Positions 17,752-27,363 of a stretch of DNA of 64,000 bases are shown piece after piece (within the stretch, counting starts at the first letter, position 1; the number at the start of each line of letters is the position of its first letter). The notes under the pieces are model-generated. The model saw only the letters and a list, made by a program, of their open reading frames with translations, had not been told where the DNA came from and made no database searches. Source of the DNA: Prolixibacteraceae bacterium (GTDB taxonomy: Bacteria; Bacteroidota; Bacteroidia; Bacteroidales; Prolixibacteraceae); assembly GCA_025210775.1 (NCBI GenBank), contig JAOARB010000028.1, positions 62,001-126,000 on the forward strand, in the 5' to 3' direction. The translations under genes and the position numbers were made by a program.

Positions 17752-20394
17752 TTAGAAGTTAAAATAAACCTTAACACCATATCTTGGGGAAAAGCCTTTT
17801 TCAAATCCAGTATAAACTCCGACTCCTCCCATTAGGAATATATTATCCAAACTATATCCTAGCTCCACATAGTTACTGTGTAAGCTACTCTTTAAATAGT
17901 TCACAGAAAGAGTCTCTTTAATCATGGTATTATTCAATACAGGAAGGTATTTTAAGAACAGATAAGCACTACTATAGTTTGCTTTTGCATGAAAATACCA
18001 ATCCTTCTCATTTAGTGCATAATCATTAGGAATCATAAAACCATTACCTACAGAATTAAAGCCAATTGGTATTTGTTGTGTCCTAAAGCTCTTAAATTCT
18101 GAAAAATGAGAAGCATTCCAGATCTTTCCTCCTTCTACGAAATAAGAGAAACTGTTCTCGTAAGGAGAAGTAAATGTTTGTGATATCGATCCTTTTAGAT
18201 GCATATACTTACTTGAGGTATCTAAGAAGTCACTTGCAATAGCTTGTTTAAAACCGACCTTGAATGTAGGGAAACGAGAGTCTAATAGATATTTTTCTTT
18301 TCGTTTTTTATCAAGTCTATAATATTGTTCTGGTGTATAACTTACCTCAACAGAGTAGCTGCTACTATTTGAATCGCTCAATAAAAAATCTGTTACATCT
18401 GCATTATCTGGTCGGTTCGAGTGATAATCCTGATCTTTCCTAAAGAAAGAGTAGTTTGTGTTATTCTCTACTTTTTTTCGTCTTTCATAATCAACTGATG
18501 CCTCTACAGTTAATCCATTAACAATATCAATCTTATTGCCAATTCTTAATAAATCGGAACGATAATAACGTTTATAGTTATCTTTAAAAAGAAGAGAGGA
18601 AATCGCATCTAGTGGACGAGGCATCTGATTTCCCTCTTTAAAATCAGAGGTAGTTGATCTTACATTCCAATAGAATTGTCCTCTTCTTTTCCAATTGTAA
18701 TCTTTTGTTCCCTCCCAATCAAACATAAATCGTTTCGATGAAAAGCCATAACCAAATTTCAGATTCGAAGAAATATTGTTTTTCCTATCACGAAAATGTA
18801 ATCCACTCCATAGCATCCAACCATCTACAGGGTTAAAGAAATTCTCAAACGTATTGCTTATACCCGAAGAATATAAAGAGATACTATCTTTTTTATTACG
18901 ATAAATATTTAAATAAAATACAGAAACGAGTCCTTTACCAATCTTAAAAACATATTCCTTCTTTTGTTTGGTTGTATCTGCAATACTGTTTAATGAATCT
19001 TGTTGTACTATTGCCTTCTTCTGTTCTAATGTTAAAGGAACAGGTCTATTTTCATTCCAAAATGCTTTTCCTTTTTTAGAAGCCAAAGAGTCTACTTTAA
19101 TCTTATGATGACTCACCACTTCTAAAGATTTCTCAACTTCACCAGATGATTCTCTTTGTGCATTATCAATTTTATCAGATAGCTTAGCAATACGTATTAA
19201 ATCTCGCTTACTAAGCTTCTCTTTATTCATAAGTTCTTCTACTTTCTTTTGCTGTCTTATCACCTTTTCGCTCAACTGCTTTTGTTCTTCTTTTGCTTTT
19301 GCAGCTTGCTCTTTTGCAGTAAAATATTTCTCTAAGAAGAAAGGTCTCTTAAGTTGTTGATTATAGTCCACCTGCTTATATTTTACAGATGCGATATAAT
19401 CTAAATTCACTTTTACACCCATCATATCTACTTTCATTGTCATCTTATGTTGGGTAGGCATATAGATATCCTTTCCCATATCATTAAAAGTCTGATGTAT
19501 TGTAAAAGTTCCATAATACTGGTTATTCTTAAGTTGAACAGAATAAACATTCCAAGTATTATCAAAGATGGCAATCTCTCCTGAAAAACATTTTGGATTC
19601 TTATTTTTAGGTGTCACACGAATCTTATTAACGATACGGTCACCAACTTTAAAATAGCCCAGATATTGAAAGTTATAATAAGACAAAGCACGAGGAGACA
19701 ATGGAGAGTACATATCTGGGATCTCTTCATAAATACTCATATTGATATAATCCATTGGATCGATATCGTCCATTCCCAGATCACTCGTAGAAACAAAATT
19801 CACCGCCTCTACCGTTTGATCGTAATGATCTGGCTGTCTAAATTTCACATGATTAATACTCTCCTGATATAATACATCCCCATCTTTTATTCCTTTCTTA
19901 CCATTTACAGATATGCCTCGAGCAATCCATGCAGGCATTTTAACGATCTTAACTGTTCCAGTCATATAGACATCGGCTTGATAAGATTCGATAACTCTTC
20001 TATAATAAGGGGCCAAAGAAATAGCGTTCTTCATAATCGGAATAGCAGGATCTTTTCCTCCCGAATAAACACGAACTTCTTTAATCTTTATCTCTTCTTG
20101 TTGTAGAACAACCTTCATCTCAGAATCTCGATTTAAGATTATCTCTTTTGTTATATTCTGAAATCCCAAAGAACTAAAAACAAGATGATACTTCCCTTTT
20201 TCTAGAGAAATCTCAAAATCACCATTTAAATTTGCACTAGTACCAGTCTTTAATTCCTTGATGAAAATTGCAGTATAAGGAATAATTTCACCTTTACTGT
20301 CCAGTACTTTTCCCTTAATAGTATGTTTTTCTGCAAAAGAAGAAGAAACAGTAAAAGATATAATTCCAATGAATAAAAGTAGTCGTATTGCCAT
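17752..20394 (-). CDS. DUF5686 and CarboxypepD_reg-like outer-membrane protein
   Basis: This 880-residue protein has a signal peptide (about 1-21, SSSFAEK), a carboxypeptidase-regulatory-like beta-sandwich (about 24-105: HTIKGKVLDSKGEIIP), a central region with a charged coiled coil (about 345-430) and a C-terminal barrel-like region ending in an aromatic residue (YFNF). The family is widespread in Bacteroidota and without known activity. A decayed partial copy of the same gene lies just upstream at 20611-20940, so the locus once held two paralogues. Confidence 0.9.
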   Translation of the reverse strand: MAIRLLLFIGIISFTVSSSFAEKHTIKGKVLDSKGEIIPYTAIFIKELKTGTSANLNGDFEISLEKGKYHLVFSSLGFQNITKEIILNRDSEMKVVLQQEEIKIKEVRVYSGGKDPAIPIMKNAISLAPYYRRVIESYQADVYMTGTVKIVKMPAWIARGISVNGKKGIKDGDVLYQESINHVKFRQPDHYDQTVEAVNFVSTSDLGMDDIDPMDYINMSIYEEIPDMYSPLSPRALSYYNFQYLGYFKVGDRIVNKIRVTPKNKNPKCFSGEIAIFDNTWNVYSVQLKNNQYYGTFTIHQTFNDMGKDIYMPTQHKMTMKVDMMGVKVNLDYIASVKYKQVDYNQQLKRPFFLEKYFTAKEQAAKAKEEQKQLSEKVIRQQKKVEELMNKEKLSKRDLIRIAKLSDKIDNAQRESSGEVEKSLEVVSHHKIKVDSLASKKGKAFWNENRPVPLTLEQKKAIVQQDSLNSIADTTKQKKEYVFKIGKGLVSVFYLNIYRNKKDSISLYSSGISNTFENFFNPVDGWMLWSGLHFRDRKNNISSNLKFGYGFSSKRFMFDWEGTKDYNWKRRGQFYWNVRSTTSDFKEGNQMPRPLDAISSLLFKDNYKRYYRSDLLRIGNKIDIVNGLTVEASVDYERRKKVENNTNYSFFRKDQDYHSNRPDNADVTDFLLSDSNSSSYSVEVSYTPEQYYRLDKKRKEKYLLDSRFPTFKVGFKQAIASDFLDTSSKYMHLKGSISQTFTSPYENSFSYFVEGGKIWNASHFSEFKSFRTQQIPIGFNSVGNGFMIPNDYALNEKDWYFHAKANYSSAYLFLKYLPVLNNTMIKETLSVNYLKSSLHSNYVELGYSLDNIFLMGGVGVYTGFEKGFSPRYGVKVYFNF

Positions 20395-20610
20395 ATGATT
20401 ATTACGTTTGGTTTTCTTAATTGTTATTAATTACAAACTTTATTTCTATCAATATTTGTAATCAAAAGTAAATATATATTACACTCTATAACATCTTATA
20501 ACCAACAATAACATATATATAACACTATGACTATAAACCAATAACATTCACTCAACGTCCAAACATTGAATCACAAAATAAGAAAGCTCCAACAGTTAAA
20601 GGAGAATTAA

Positions 20611-20940
20611 AAATTAAGTCTGTCATCATAAATAGTCATATTCATATAATCCATAGCTTCAAAATTATTTATTCAAACATCAAATGTCGATACCACTTAT
20701 GGTTAAAATGATTCGGTGGAGAGAATTATACATGTATCCTGACTTCGAAAACCTAAAGAGCTGAAAACAAAGCGATAGTCCCCTTTTCTCTATAGTAATA
20801 CTAAAATTACCATTTAAGTTGGTACTACTTCCTGTTTTCAGCTCTTCTATAAAAATAACTGCATTTGGAATTACTTCTCTTAAATCATCGAACACCATTT
20901 GCCTCTAAGAATATACTTATGGGCAAAATTGGATAAAGAA
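20611..20940 (-). pseudogene. Decayed copy of the DUF5686 gene
   Basis: Read on the minus strand in shifting frames, this segment gives FAHKYILRGK, then VFDDLREVIPNAVIFIEELK and TGSSTNLNGNFSITIEKRG, then DYRFVFSSLGFRSQDTCI, then MDYMNMTIYDD. Each piece aligns in order with the intact neighbour (FAEKHTIKGK; VLDSKGEIIPYTAIFIKELK; YHLVFSSLGFQN; MDYINMSIYEE). There are two frameshifts in the beta-sandwich part. The last two pieces are almost adjacent here but about 130 residues apart in the intact protein, which shows an internal deletion. A stop follows soon after. It is a clear relic of a tandem duplication. Confidence 0.8.
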
Positions 20941-20998
20941 AGAATATTTGTTTGGTATCATCTGAATTATTAAAACAGATAACATCCAACATATTACA

Positions 20999-21394
20999 CT
21001 ACCATAAATGCAATAGATAAACAGACTCTACATTATGATTTTTCTTTTTAGCAGCATTAAACTTTAAACTAGATAATTTTGTCTTAAGTAAACATTCCAT
21101 TTCTGGAGAAATTTCTGGATGATAACGATAACATCTAGGAATTCCTTCTTTAGAAATAAGTATATCGACATCAATATTAAGACCACAATTTTCTGCAACA
21201 ATACGTTTAACAAATAGCAACTTCGATTTTGATGCAGTTTGTAATGATGGAACAACATCCCATGCAGTTTTATTTTTCACAAGTAAAGAATCAAAATATT
21301 CAAACTTCTCTTCACAATATGAATCTCTGTTTTCAGAGAATCCAGTATTAGTAAAAAAACAACATAAAAATGCTGTAATTACAATTTTTTTCAT
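20999..21394 (-). CDS. Small exported protein, possible TonB-C-like fold
   Basis: I choose the start at 21394, which gives 131 residues beginning MKKIVITAFLCCFFTNTGFS, a clear signal peptide; the longer open frame to 21466 adds an unlikely N-terminus. The C-terminal half (DVDILISKEGIPRCYRYHPE, then a helix, then LKFNAAKKKNHNVESVYLLHL) has the strand-helix-strand spacing of a TonB C-terminal domain. No membrane anchor beyond the signal is present. The function is unknown and the fold suggestion is weak. Confidence 0.6.
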   Translation of the reverse strand: MKKIVITAFLCCFFTNTGFSENRDSYCEEKFEYFDSLLVKNKTAWDVVPSLQTASKSKLLFVKRIVAENCGLNIDVDILISKEGIPRCYRYHPEISPEMECLLKTKLSSLKFNAAKKKNHNVESVYLLHLW

Positions 21395-21856
21395 ACGAAT
21401 TTCTTTAATCACCGAAAAGTGAAATAGTACACCCATTGCTCTATCAATCAACAATAATAATGCCAAATATCTTTATGAGAACAGTTTACAAAACCACAAA
21501 CACATTTAAAATACAATAATTGTTAATTAAAATCCATCACAAATGTAAAAGAATATTTATATAGAACAATCGCTCGACACCTCAAACTTTATAAATTCTA
21601 TCAATCATTCTTCCTAATGCAATTGTTTTCTATAACGAACACAAATGGCTTTTATTATAACAAAAAAGAACAACGAAAGTCGAAGATTTGAACTATTGAT
21701 AAGAAATTATTAAACAAAATCACATAAAACTCTAAATAAGAACACCTTGCTATAACACATAATATTACTCCATAAGAAACAAATTATTAAAAAACATATT
21801 TAACACAAATTTCCTTTTTAATTAATACGTCGTATTCAACTAATTTTAAATCAAAA
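21395..21856. other. AT-rich intergenic region
   Basis: This 462-nt stretch shows no open frame that I can support and no clear repeat. It must contain the promoter of the small exported protein. Confidence 0.4.
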
Positions 21857-21888
21857 AAAGGGTTGTCATGATAACACGACAACCCTTT
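21857..21888 (-). terminator. Terminator of the beta-barrel protein gene
   Basis: An 11-bp perfect stem (AAAGGGTTGTC / GACAACCCTTT) with a 10-nt loop is followed on the minus strand by a T-run. Confidence 0.85.
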
Positions 21889-21907
21889 CTTTAAAATCTT
21901 TATAGCA

Positions 21908-22489
21908 CTAAAATCTTTTTCCTATGGAGAAACCATAAGAGAAAGCACTAAAACTAAGGTCTTCACTGTACTTATAATCATAAATAATAGAAGGTGCAAT
22001 AGCCCACCCGTTATTGATATGTACTTCGTATTCTATTCCTAGTTTAGAAACCCAAAGTGTTTCTGTCTCTATATCTTTCTTAAATTCAAATTCCACTCCT
22101 GATCCAAATATAATTCCAAAAGATTCAGTAAACTCATATTTTCCAACAGCAATCAAAGCCAAAGCATTAGTTCTTTCATACTCTCTTTCATTATGTTCTC
22201 CATCCACATAATACTCCTCTAGCTCCATATCTGCCATCATTCCAACATCTAGTTTCTTACAAAGATTATAGAAATAATCAAGACCAATAGTTGGTACCCA
22301 TCTCCCTGTACTCTTCTCTTTTGTCTCATGAGAAAAATAAGATCCAGCATTATGTGTAAAACCAGTATATAGGGCCAAAGTATGACGACCATGTTCTGTC
22401 GTTTCTTCTTCATGATGTCCCTCTTGTGCAAAAAGACCTTGTGTTCCCATCACTACACACAATAATAACAAAGCAACATTCTTTATCAT
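21908..22489 (-). CDS. Small outer-membrane beta-barrel-like protein
   Basis: This 193-residue protein has a signal peptide (about 1-21, QGLFAQ), then a His/Glu-rich segment (EGHHEEETTEHGRH, 23-36) and alternating hydrophobic strands ending in KRF, as in 8- to 10-stranded barrels. The His/Glu stretch just after the signal peptide could bind metal, which is speculation. A TATCTTTG promoter-like element lies at 22554-22561. It is a single-gene unit with a strong terminator. Confidence 0.75.
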   Translation of the reverse strand: MIKNVALLLLCVVMGTQGLFAQEGHHEEETTEHGRHTLALYTGFTHNAGSYFSHETKEKSTGRWVPTIGLDYFYNLCKKLDVGMMADMELEEYYVDGEHNEREYERTNALALIAVGKYEFTESFGIIFGSGVEFEFKKDIETETLWVSKLGIEYEVHINNGWAIAPSIIYDYKYSEDLSFSAFSYGFSIGKRF

Positions 22490-22553
22490 AACAAACTATT
22501 ACATTAATAATACAAGTAAACCCCTACTTGCATCCCCATTTAAAAATTGCGTG

Positions 22554-22561
22554 CAAAGATA
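22554..22561 (-). promoter_or_regulatory. Promoter -7 element (TATCTTTG)
   Basis: TATCTTTG on the minus strand matches TAnnTTTG and lies about 65 nt upstream of the start at 22489. No clear -33 TTG is visible. Confidence 0.35.
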
Positions 22562-22614
22562 AATATTATTATAGTTTAATAGGAAATATTAAGGTTAATA
22601 ACTCTAAACTGTAC

Positions 22615-24594
22615 TTACATCTGTATCACTTTTAGTTCCGTTCTTCGGTTAAGTCTCCTACCCTCTTCTGTATCATTACTAGCGACAGATTTTGTATAAC
22701 CATAACCTTTATAAGTGATTCTCTGAGGATCGATTCCTCCATTAACCAAGTATTCTCTTACCACCTTAGCTCTATTAACCGATAGCGTATCATTTAAAGC
22801 CACAGAACCGACCGTATCTGTATGTCCTCCTATTTCAACCGTAAGATGACTATTCTCTTTTAGATAATTACAAACAAAATCAAGTTCACTGTGACTGATA
22901 TCATCAAGTTCATAAGAGTTTGTTTCAAAGAATATATTGTTTAAAATCGTAGTTGCACCTGGTATTATCTTTTTCATCTCAATCAATACTTCATAAGGAT
23001 TCCCGACAGAGTAAAGGTGAGACAAATTAAAATTCTTCGAATAAAAAAGATATCCTTTTGCTTCAGAAGTAAAGCGATAGTTTTTCTGTAAAGGCAAACT
23101 TACAATAAACTCCCCATTATCCTGCCAAGAAGCCAAAACCGCTTCTTTAGATCCATGTACTAGTTCAGCTAATATAATATCCGCACGCAAAGGATTGCGA
23201 GTATCTGCGTCAATCACACGACCATGAACAAAAGAGACAGGATCGGGTTTATTGCTTTTTAAGGGGAAAGCATAAATATCCTTTCCCATCCTATTATCTC
23301 TATCACTAACAAAATAAGCAAACTTACCTGTGGCTCCAACCACAAAGGCTTCATCATTATCAAAAGTATTGATAGGATAACCAATATTGGTTCTTGAGAT
23401 CACCTCTTTTTCCTCATTTAGTCGCGCCATATAGATATCTTTCTTACCCATACTAGGCCATCCATCGGAAGAGAAATAGAGTGTTCGTCCATCGGGATGA
23501 ATAAATGGAGAAGTTTCACTATGCAGTGTATTTACCATTTCATTAAGAGGGGTCACATTTCCAAATATCGGAGCCCCGTTGGCATCATAGTCCGTTCGTT
23601 CAGCACGATAAATATCTGTTCTTCCTTTTCCTCCTTTACGACTACTAACAAAAAACAGATACCTTCCATCCGCACTAATGGTTGGTTGTGATTCCCATCC
23701 ACCAGTATTTACAGGTTTACCTAAGTTGATTGGTGCCGACCATCTATTGTTAGACATTTTAGTTGAGAGATAAATATCACAACTACCTTTCCCTCCTGGT
23801 CTATTACAGGCAGTAAAGAAAAGCAAACGTCCATCAGCAGAAATACATTGTGCCCCTTCATTCTCTGGAGTATTGATAGGATAACCCATATTCTTAGAAC
23901 GAGCCCATTGGTCACAATCTTTCTTCGATTCATAGAAATCCTCTTGAGGAAAAGGATAACGACTTCCAGTAACTGGATTTTTCTTTAAAAGACGAGTAAA
24001 AACAAGCGTAGACTCATCGATACTCAAACTAGGCCAATACTCATCTTCTGCGGTATTAATATTTTCCCCTAAAGAGAAAGGGTCAAAATCCACAGGATGC
24101 TTTAATGCCTCGATTGCAAAAGCACAAGAAGCCCTGCGAAGTCTAACATCTGCCAGAAACAAACTATCACGTTCTTTGGTATGCTGAAGATAATCATCAT
24201 AATGCCCCATGGCACTCTCAAAATCATGCTGCTCTTTCTCAACATTAGCCAAACTCAAAAATACTTTAGGATAACGAACATCTACATCCAGCTCTATCAC
24301 CTTCTCTAGATTCTCCTTCTGTTTCTCTACATTCTTCATGTAATAATAGATCTCCGAAGACAATAAATAAGGAGATATCCAATGAGGGGAATTCTTTGAC
24401 GCTTTCTCCAAAAAGAAAAGCGAACGCTTGAAGCTCTTATTATAGTAGCTCTCCATCGCTTGCTTATAATTCTTTTTAGCACCCGACTTAGAAGCTGAAT
24501 ATTGTCCTTGACAAACCAACGACAGAAACAACAAAGCTACAGATAACAATACCTGTAGCCTCGAGTTATGTTTTTTAAGATAATACATTTTCAT
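22615..24594 (-). CDS. OmpA-family protein with PD40 repeats
   Basis: The chosen start at 24594 gives 659 residues and begins MKMYYLKKHNSRLQ, one base after the aroE stop; longer frames would overlap aroE. A signal peptide is followed by TPR-like helices (about 30-150), PD40/WD40-like beta-propeller repeats (about 170-430, recurring ADGR(L/Y)LFF motifs), a short beta-sandwich (about 440-530) and an OmpA C-terminal peptidoglycan-binding domain (about 540-655: GGHTDTVGS and NRAKVVREYLV). Proteins of this design are outer-membrane or gliding/T9SS-associated. It is the last gene of the DUF368-aroE-OmpA unit. Confidence 0.9.
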   Translation of the reverse strand: MKMYYLKKHNSRLQVLLSVALLFLSLVCQGQYSASKSGAKKNYKQAMESYYNKSFKRSLFFLEKASKNSPHWISPYLLSSEIYYYMKNVEKQKENLEKVIELDVDVRYPKVFLSLANVEKEQHDFESAMGHYDDYLQHTKERDSLFLADVRLRRASCAFAIEALKHPVDFDPFSLGENINTAEDEYWPSLSIDESTLVFTRLLKKNPVTGSRYPFPQEDFYESKKDCDQWARSKNMGYPINTPENEGAQCISADGRLLFFTACNRPGGKGSCDIYLSTKMSNNRWSAPINLGKPVNTGGWESQPTISADGRYLFFVSSRKGGKGRTDIYRAERTDYDANGAPIFGNVTPLNEMVNTLHSETSPFIHPDGRTLYFSSDGWPSMGKKDIYMARLNEEKEVISRTNIGYPINTFDNDEAFVVGATGKFAYFVSDRDNRMGKDIYAFPLKSNKPDPVSFVHGRVIDADTRNPLRADIILAELVHGSKEAVLASWQDNGEFIVSLPLQKNYRFTSEAKGYLFYSKNFNLSHLYSVGNPYEVLIEMKKIIPGATTILNNIFFETNSYELDDISHSELDFVCNYLKENSHLTVEIGGHTDTVGSVALNDTLSVNRAKVVREYLVNGGIDPQRITYKGYGYTKSVASNDTEEGRRLNRRTELKVIQM

Positions 24595-24595
24595 C

Positions 24596-25336
24596 TTATT
24601 GATTCCATATTTCCCATGCTCTTTCAGCCTGTAGATGCAACATCTCCAAACCATTCTTAACCGTCGCTCCCTGTGCCAAACCTTTCTTCATAAAAAGAGT
24701 TTCACTAGGATTATAAACCAAATCATACAACAAATGCTCCTTGCCAATTAGCTCATAAGGAATATCTGGACAACTATCGACATTAGGAGATGTTCCGAGT
24801 GGTGTAGCATTTACAATAACAGTGTGTGACGATAAAATCTCACCATCTAGATCTTCATAACATAAAATACCTTCCGATGCTTTACGAGAAACATAAATAG
24901 GTTCAATTCCCATCTGTTTTAAACCAAAGAAGACTGCCTTTGATGCACCACCAGTACCAAGGACCAATGCTTTTTTATGCGAAGATTTCAATAACGGCTT
25001 AATCGATTCAGAAAAACCATACACATCCGAGTTATACCCCTCTAAACGACATCCATCATTATCTCTTACAATCTTCACCACATTGACAGCTCCAATCTCA
25101 CGAGCTTCATCCGCAATATGATCCAACATAGGCATGATAGCCTGTTTATGAGGAATGGTTACATTTAAGCCACAAATATGATTATCATCGTTTATATATG
25201 ATAAAATACCTGAAGCTTCAGGCAATTCAAAATTACAATACTCGGCATCCAACTGCTCTTTCTCAAATTTATCTGTAAAATAACCTTTAGAGAAAGAGTG
25301 AGATAATGGGTAACCTAACAGTCCATATTTTTTCAT
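24596..25336 (-). CDS. aroE: Shikimate dehydrogenase
   Basis: This enzyme converts 3-dehydroshikimate to shikimate with NADPH in aromatic amino acid synthesis. The start at 25336 gives 246 residues (MKKYGLLGYP), with substrate-binding LSHSFS (11-16), catalytic Lys64 in NVTIPHK, Asp104 in GYNSD and the NADP loop GTGGASKA (127-134). The ATG overlaps the stop of the DUF368 gene (TAATG) and has GGAGGAG 6 nt upstream, a rare Shine-Dalgarno-like site for this phylum. It is slightly short for the family but complete. Confidence 0.95.
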   Translation of the reverse strand: MKKYGLLGYPLSHSFSKGYFTDKFEKEQLDAEYCNFELPEASGILSYINDDNHICGLNVTIPHKQAIMPMLDHIADEAREIGAVNVVKIVRDNDGCRLEGYNSDVYGFSESIKPLLKSSHKKALVLGTGGASKAVFFGLKQMGIEPIYVSRKASEGILCYEDLDGEILSSHTVIVNATPLGTSPNVDSCPDIPYELIGKEHLLYDLVYNPSETLFMKKGLAQGATVKNGLEMLHLQAERAWEIWNQ

Positions 25337-26271
25337 TAGTTCTCCTCCTTTACATTTCCTGCTAATTTTTCTAACAGTACAATAGACAAGACTCCTGCAA
25401 CCATACAAACAGAAGCAATCATAAACTCAGTCGTCATCATGTCAGGCATTAACCATTCATATCCTTCTACGACCTTCTCTCCACTTTTCTTAAGTAACAC
25501 CTCACCTGAAGCATTCAACTTATATATTTGTTCTTTCCAAGGCCAAAGAATACATAATGACCCTAAGATAAAACCCGAAAGAAGAGAAATAGTTTGATCA
25601 TGAAATTTCTTAAACACCCAAGATAAAAGATGAGAAAAGGCAACCAAGCCAATCACAGCACCTAAGGCAACAGGTAAAAGAATGGCCCAATCCAAATTGC
25701 TCACAGAACGAATCATCACCAGCTCATAATTTCCCAGTAAGATCAATACAAATGAGCCTGATAATCCTGGTAGAATCATACTACAAGCAGCTACGACACC
25801 ACAAAGCATCAAATAAAGCATTGAGCTATTCTCTGTAGCTGGAGTCATAAAAGATATCGACAATGCAATGGCTGTTCCCACCAAGAAGGTTATTACCGTT
25901 GGAACAGAACATTTCGTAATCTGTTTCGCCACAAAAAAGACAGAAGCCAAGATCAAGCCAAAAAAGAAAGACCATATATAGGTGGGATAAGCAACAAACA
26001 AAAATTTAAAAAGCTTAGCCAAAGAGATCAAACTAACAAAGACACCTAAAAAAACTGGAATCAATAACTTAAGATTCACTCTCTCTGCGAATCCTTTAAA
26101 ATCTCCGGTAAAGAACATCTTGATAGTCGTAGCATCCACACACTTTATCGCATCAATGATAGGATTAAAAATTCCCGTTAATAGTGCTATAGTTCCTCCA
26201 CTCACTCCCGGTATCACATTGGCTGCCCCCATGGCAATCCCTTTAAAAAACAGAATTATTGACTCTTTCAT
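25336..26271 (-). CDS. DUF368 membrane protein, probable undecaprenyl-phosphate translocase
   Basis: This 311-residue integral membrane protein has about eight hydrophobic helices and the conserved GAANVIPGVSGGT motif (16-28), with a second, related segment near ILPGLSGSFVLILLGNYE. DUF368 proteins (PopT type) have been reported to recycle undecaprenyl phosphate across the cytoplasmic membrane for cell wall synthesis. It is the first gene of a three-gene unit and has a good promoter at 26322-26349. The coupling with aroE appears incidental to function. Confidence 0.9.
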   Translation of the reverse strand: MKESIILFFKGIAMGAANVIPGVSGGTIALLTGIFNPIIDAIKCVDATTIKMFFTGDFKGFAERVNLKLLIPVFLGVFVSLISLAKLFKFLFVAYPTYIWSFFFGLILASVFFVAKQITKCSVPTVITFLVGTAIALSISFMTPATENSSMLYLMLCGVVAACSMILPGLSGSFVLILLGNYELVMIRSVSNLDWAILLPVALGAVIGLVAFSHLLSWVFKKFHDQTISLLSGFILGSLCILWPWKEQIYKLNASGEVLLKKSGEKVVEGYEWLMPDMMTTEFMIASVCMVAGVLSIVLLEKLAGNVKEEN

Positions 26272-26321
26272 CTATATCTTAATCAAATAATATTATATAT
26301 GCTTCAAAATAAAATCTGTAA

Positions 26322-26349
26322 CAAATCTACAGATAACAGAGAAGAACAA
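26322..26349 (-). promoter_or_regulatory. Bacteroidota-type promoter of the DUF368-aroE-OmpA unit
   Basis: On the minus strand TTG (26349-26347), a 17-nt spacer and TAGATTTG (26329-26322) match the consensus. The start codon is about 50 nt downstream. Confidence 0.55.
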
Positions 26350-26474
26350 GAAAAAAAAGACTCTATTTATGTTCATTTTTCATCAATATAGAAGGAACCA
26401 TTCTACTATTATACCATTTTATCTTATTTTTAGATTCTTATTTTTTATGAATACAAGAATCTAAAACAATCAAA

Positions 26475-27092
26475 ATGGTTATCACCCAAATACTCTCTTT
26501 TCTTAGTGCCTCACTTCTTCTTGCACTTATGCCCGGTCCTGACAATGTTTTTGTTTTAACCGAAAGCATCACTAAGGGAGCTAGAAACGGCATCCAAATC
26601 TCGCTAGGGCTCTCTCTAGGAGTACTCATTCATACTACGGCTGTAGCTACAGGAATATCCTTGATTATTTCTCAATCAGAAGTAGCCTTTACCACCATCA
26701 AATTCGCTGGTGCAGGTTATCTTCTCTACCTTGCTTATTTAGCAACACAAGAAAAGCCAATAAAGATGGAAGAGAATAATAAAACAGCCTCGTCCACAAG
26801 CATGCAAAGAATACGCAAAGGCTTTCTTATGAATATCCTTAATCCGAAAGTATCGCTATTCTTTATTGGCTTTCTACCTCAATTTGTGTCACCTAACGGA
26901 TATAGCCCCATGACACAAATGATGATTCTAGGGATACTTTTTATGTTGGTCTCATTTACCACCTTCAGTGGCATTGCCTTGCTCTCTGGTAAAGTAACCC
27001 ACTTCCTTGAAAGACCTCGATTTTGGAACATCACCAAGTGGACCAAATGCATCATCTTTACCTCTCTAGCTCTACTACTGATATTAGGCTAA
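26475..27092 (+). CDS. LysE-family amino acid exporter
   Basis: This 205-residue membrane protein has about six helices and the LysE/RhtB hallmark PGPDNVFVLTESITKGARNGI near residues 20-41, with GAGYLLYLAYLA and FLMNILNPKVSLFF further on. The family exports amino acids or related small molecules. It is a single gene followed at once by a strong terminator. The substrate cannot be assigned. Confidence 0.93.
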   Translation: MVITQILSFLSASLLLALMPGPDNVFVLTESITKGARNGIQISLGLSLGVLIHTTAVATGISLIISQSEVAFTTIKFAGAGYLLYLAYLATQEKPIKMEENNKTASSTSMQRIRKGFLMNILNPKVSLFFIGFLPQFVSPNGYSPMTQMMILGILFMLVSFTTFSGIALLSGKVTHFLERPRFWNITKWTKCIIFTSLALLLILG

Positions 27093-27095
27093 AAA

Positions 27096-27146
27096 AATAA
27101 GCCAAGAGACCATCTTAAAAAGACACTCTCTTGGCTTATTTCTTTT
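27096..27146 (+). terminator. Terminator of the LysE gene
   Basis: A 14-bp perfect stem (AATAAGCCAAGAGA / TCTCTTGGCTTATT) encloses a 17-nt loop and is followed by a broken T-run (TCTTTT). Confidence 0.85.
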
Positions 27147-27281
27147 GATGAACAAGACTTACATTCTAATCATTAGGCAAATACCCAGTAGTACATAAAT
27201 CAATATTAAAGTGATTTTGTCGCAATATCTACATTGTCATAATTTAACTTTACGATTGTTTAAAAGACACATTATCATCAC

Positions 27282-27363
27282 AACAACTTCATATCAACTT
27301 CATTTTATCATAACGCATAAGTGAACTTAATATGAAGTTGATATGAAATTGATATGAAGTTGT
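27282..27363. repeat. 11-nt phased inverted repeat array (ATATGAAGTTG)
   Basis: The right arm (27330-27363) is three 11-nt units: ATATGAAGTTG, ATATGAAATTG, ATATGAAGTTG. The left arm (from 27284) carries the reverse complement of two units, CAACTTCATAT and CAACTTCAT. The arms are separated by about 26 nt. The design (11-nt units in inverted arms) is the same as in the CCATGG arrays near 2.0 and 52.1 kb, with a different word. Confidence 0.65.

Noticed and set aside
27282-27363. Integrated phage or plasmid iteron origin
   Set aside because: There is no replication initiator, integrase or tRNA next to it, and similar arrays occur at unrelated positions.
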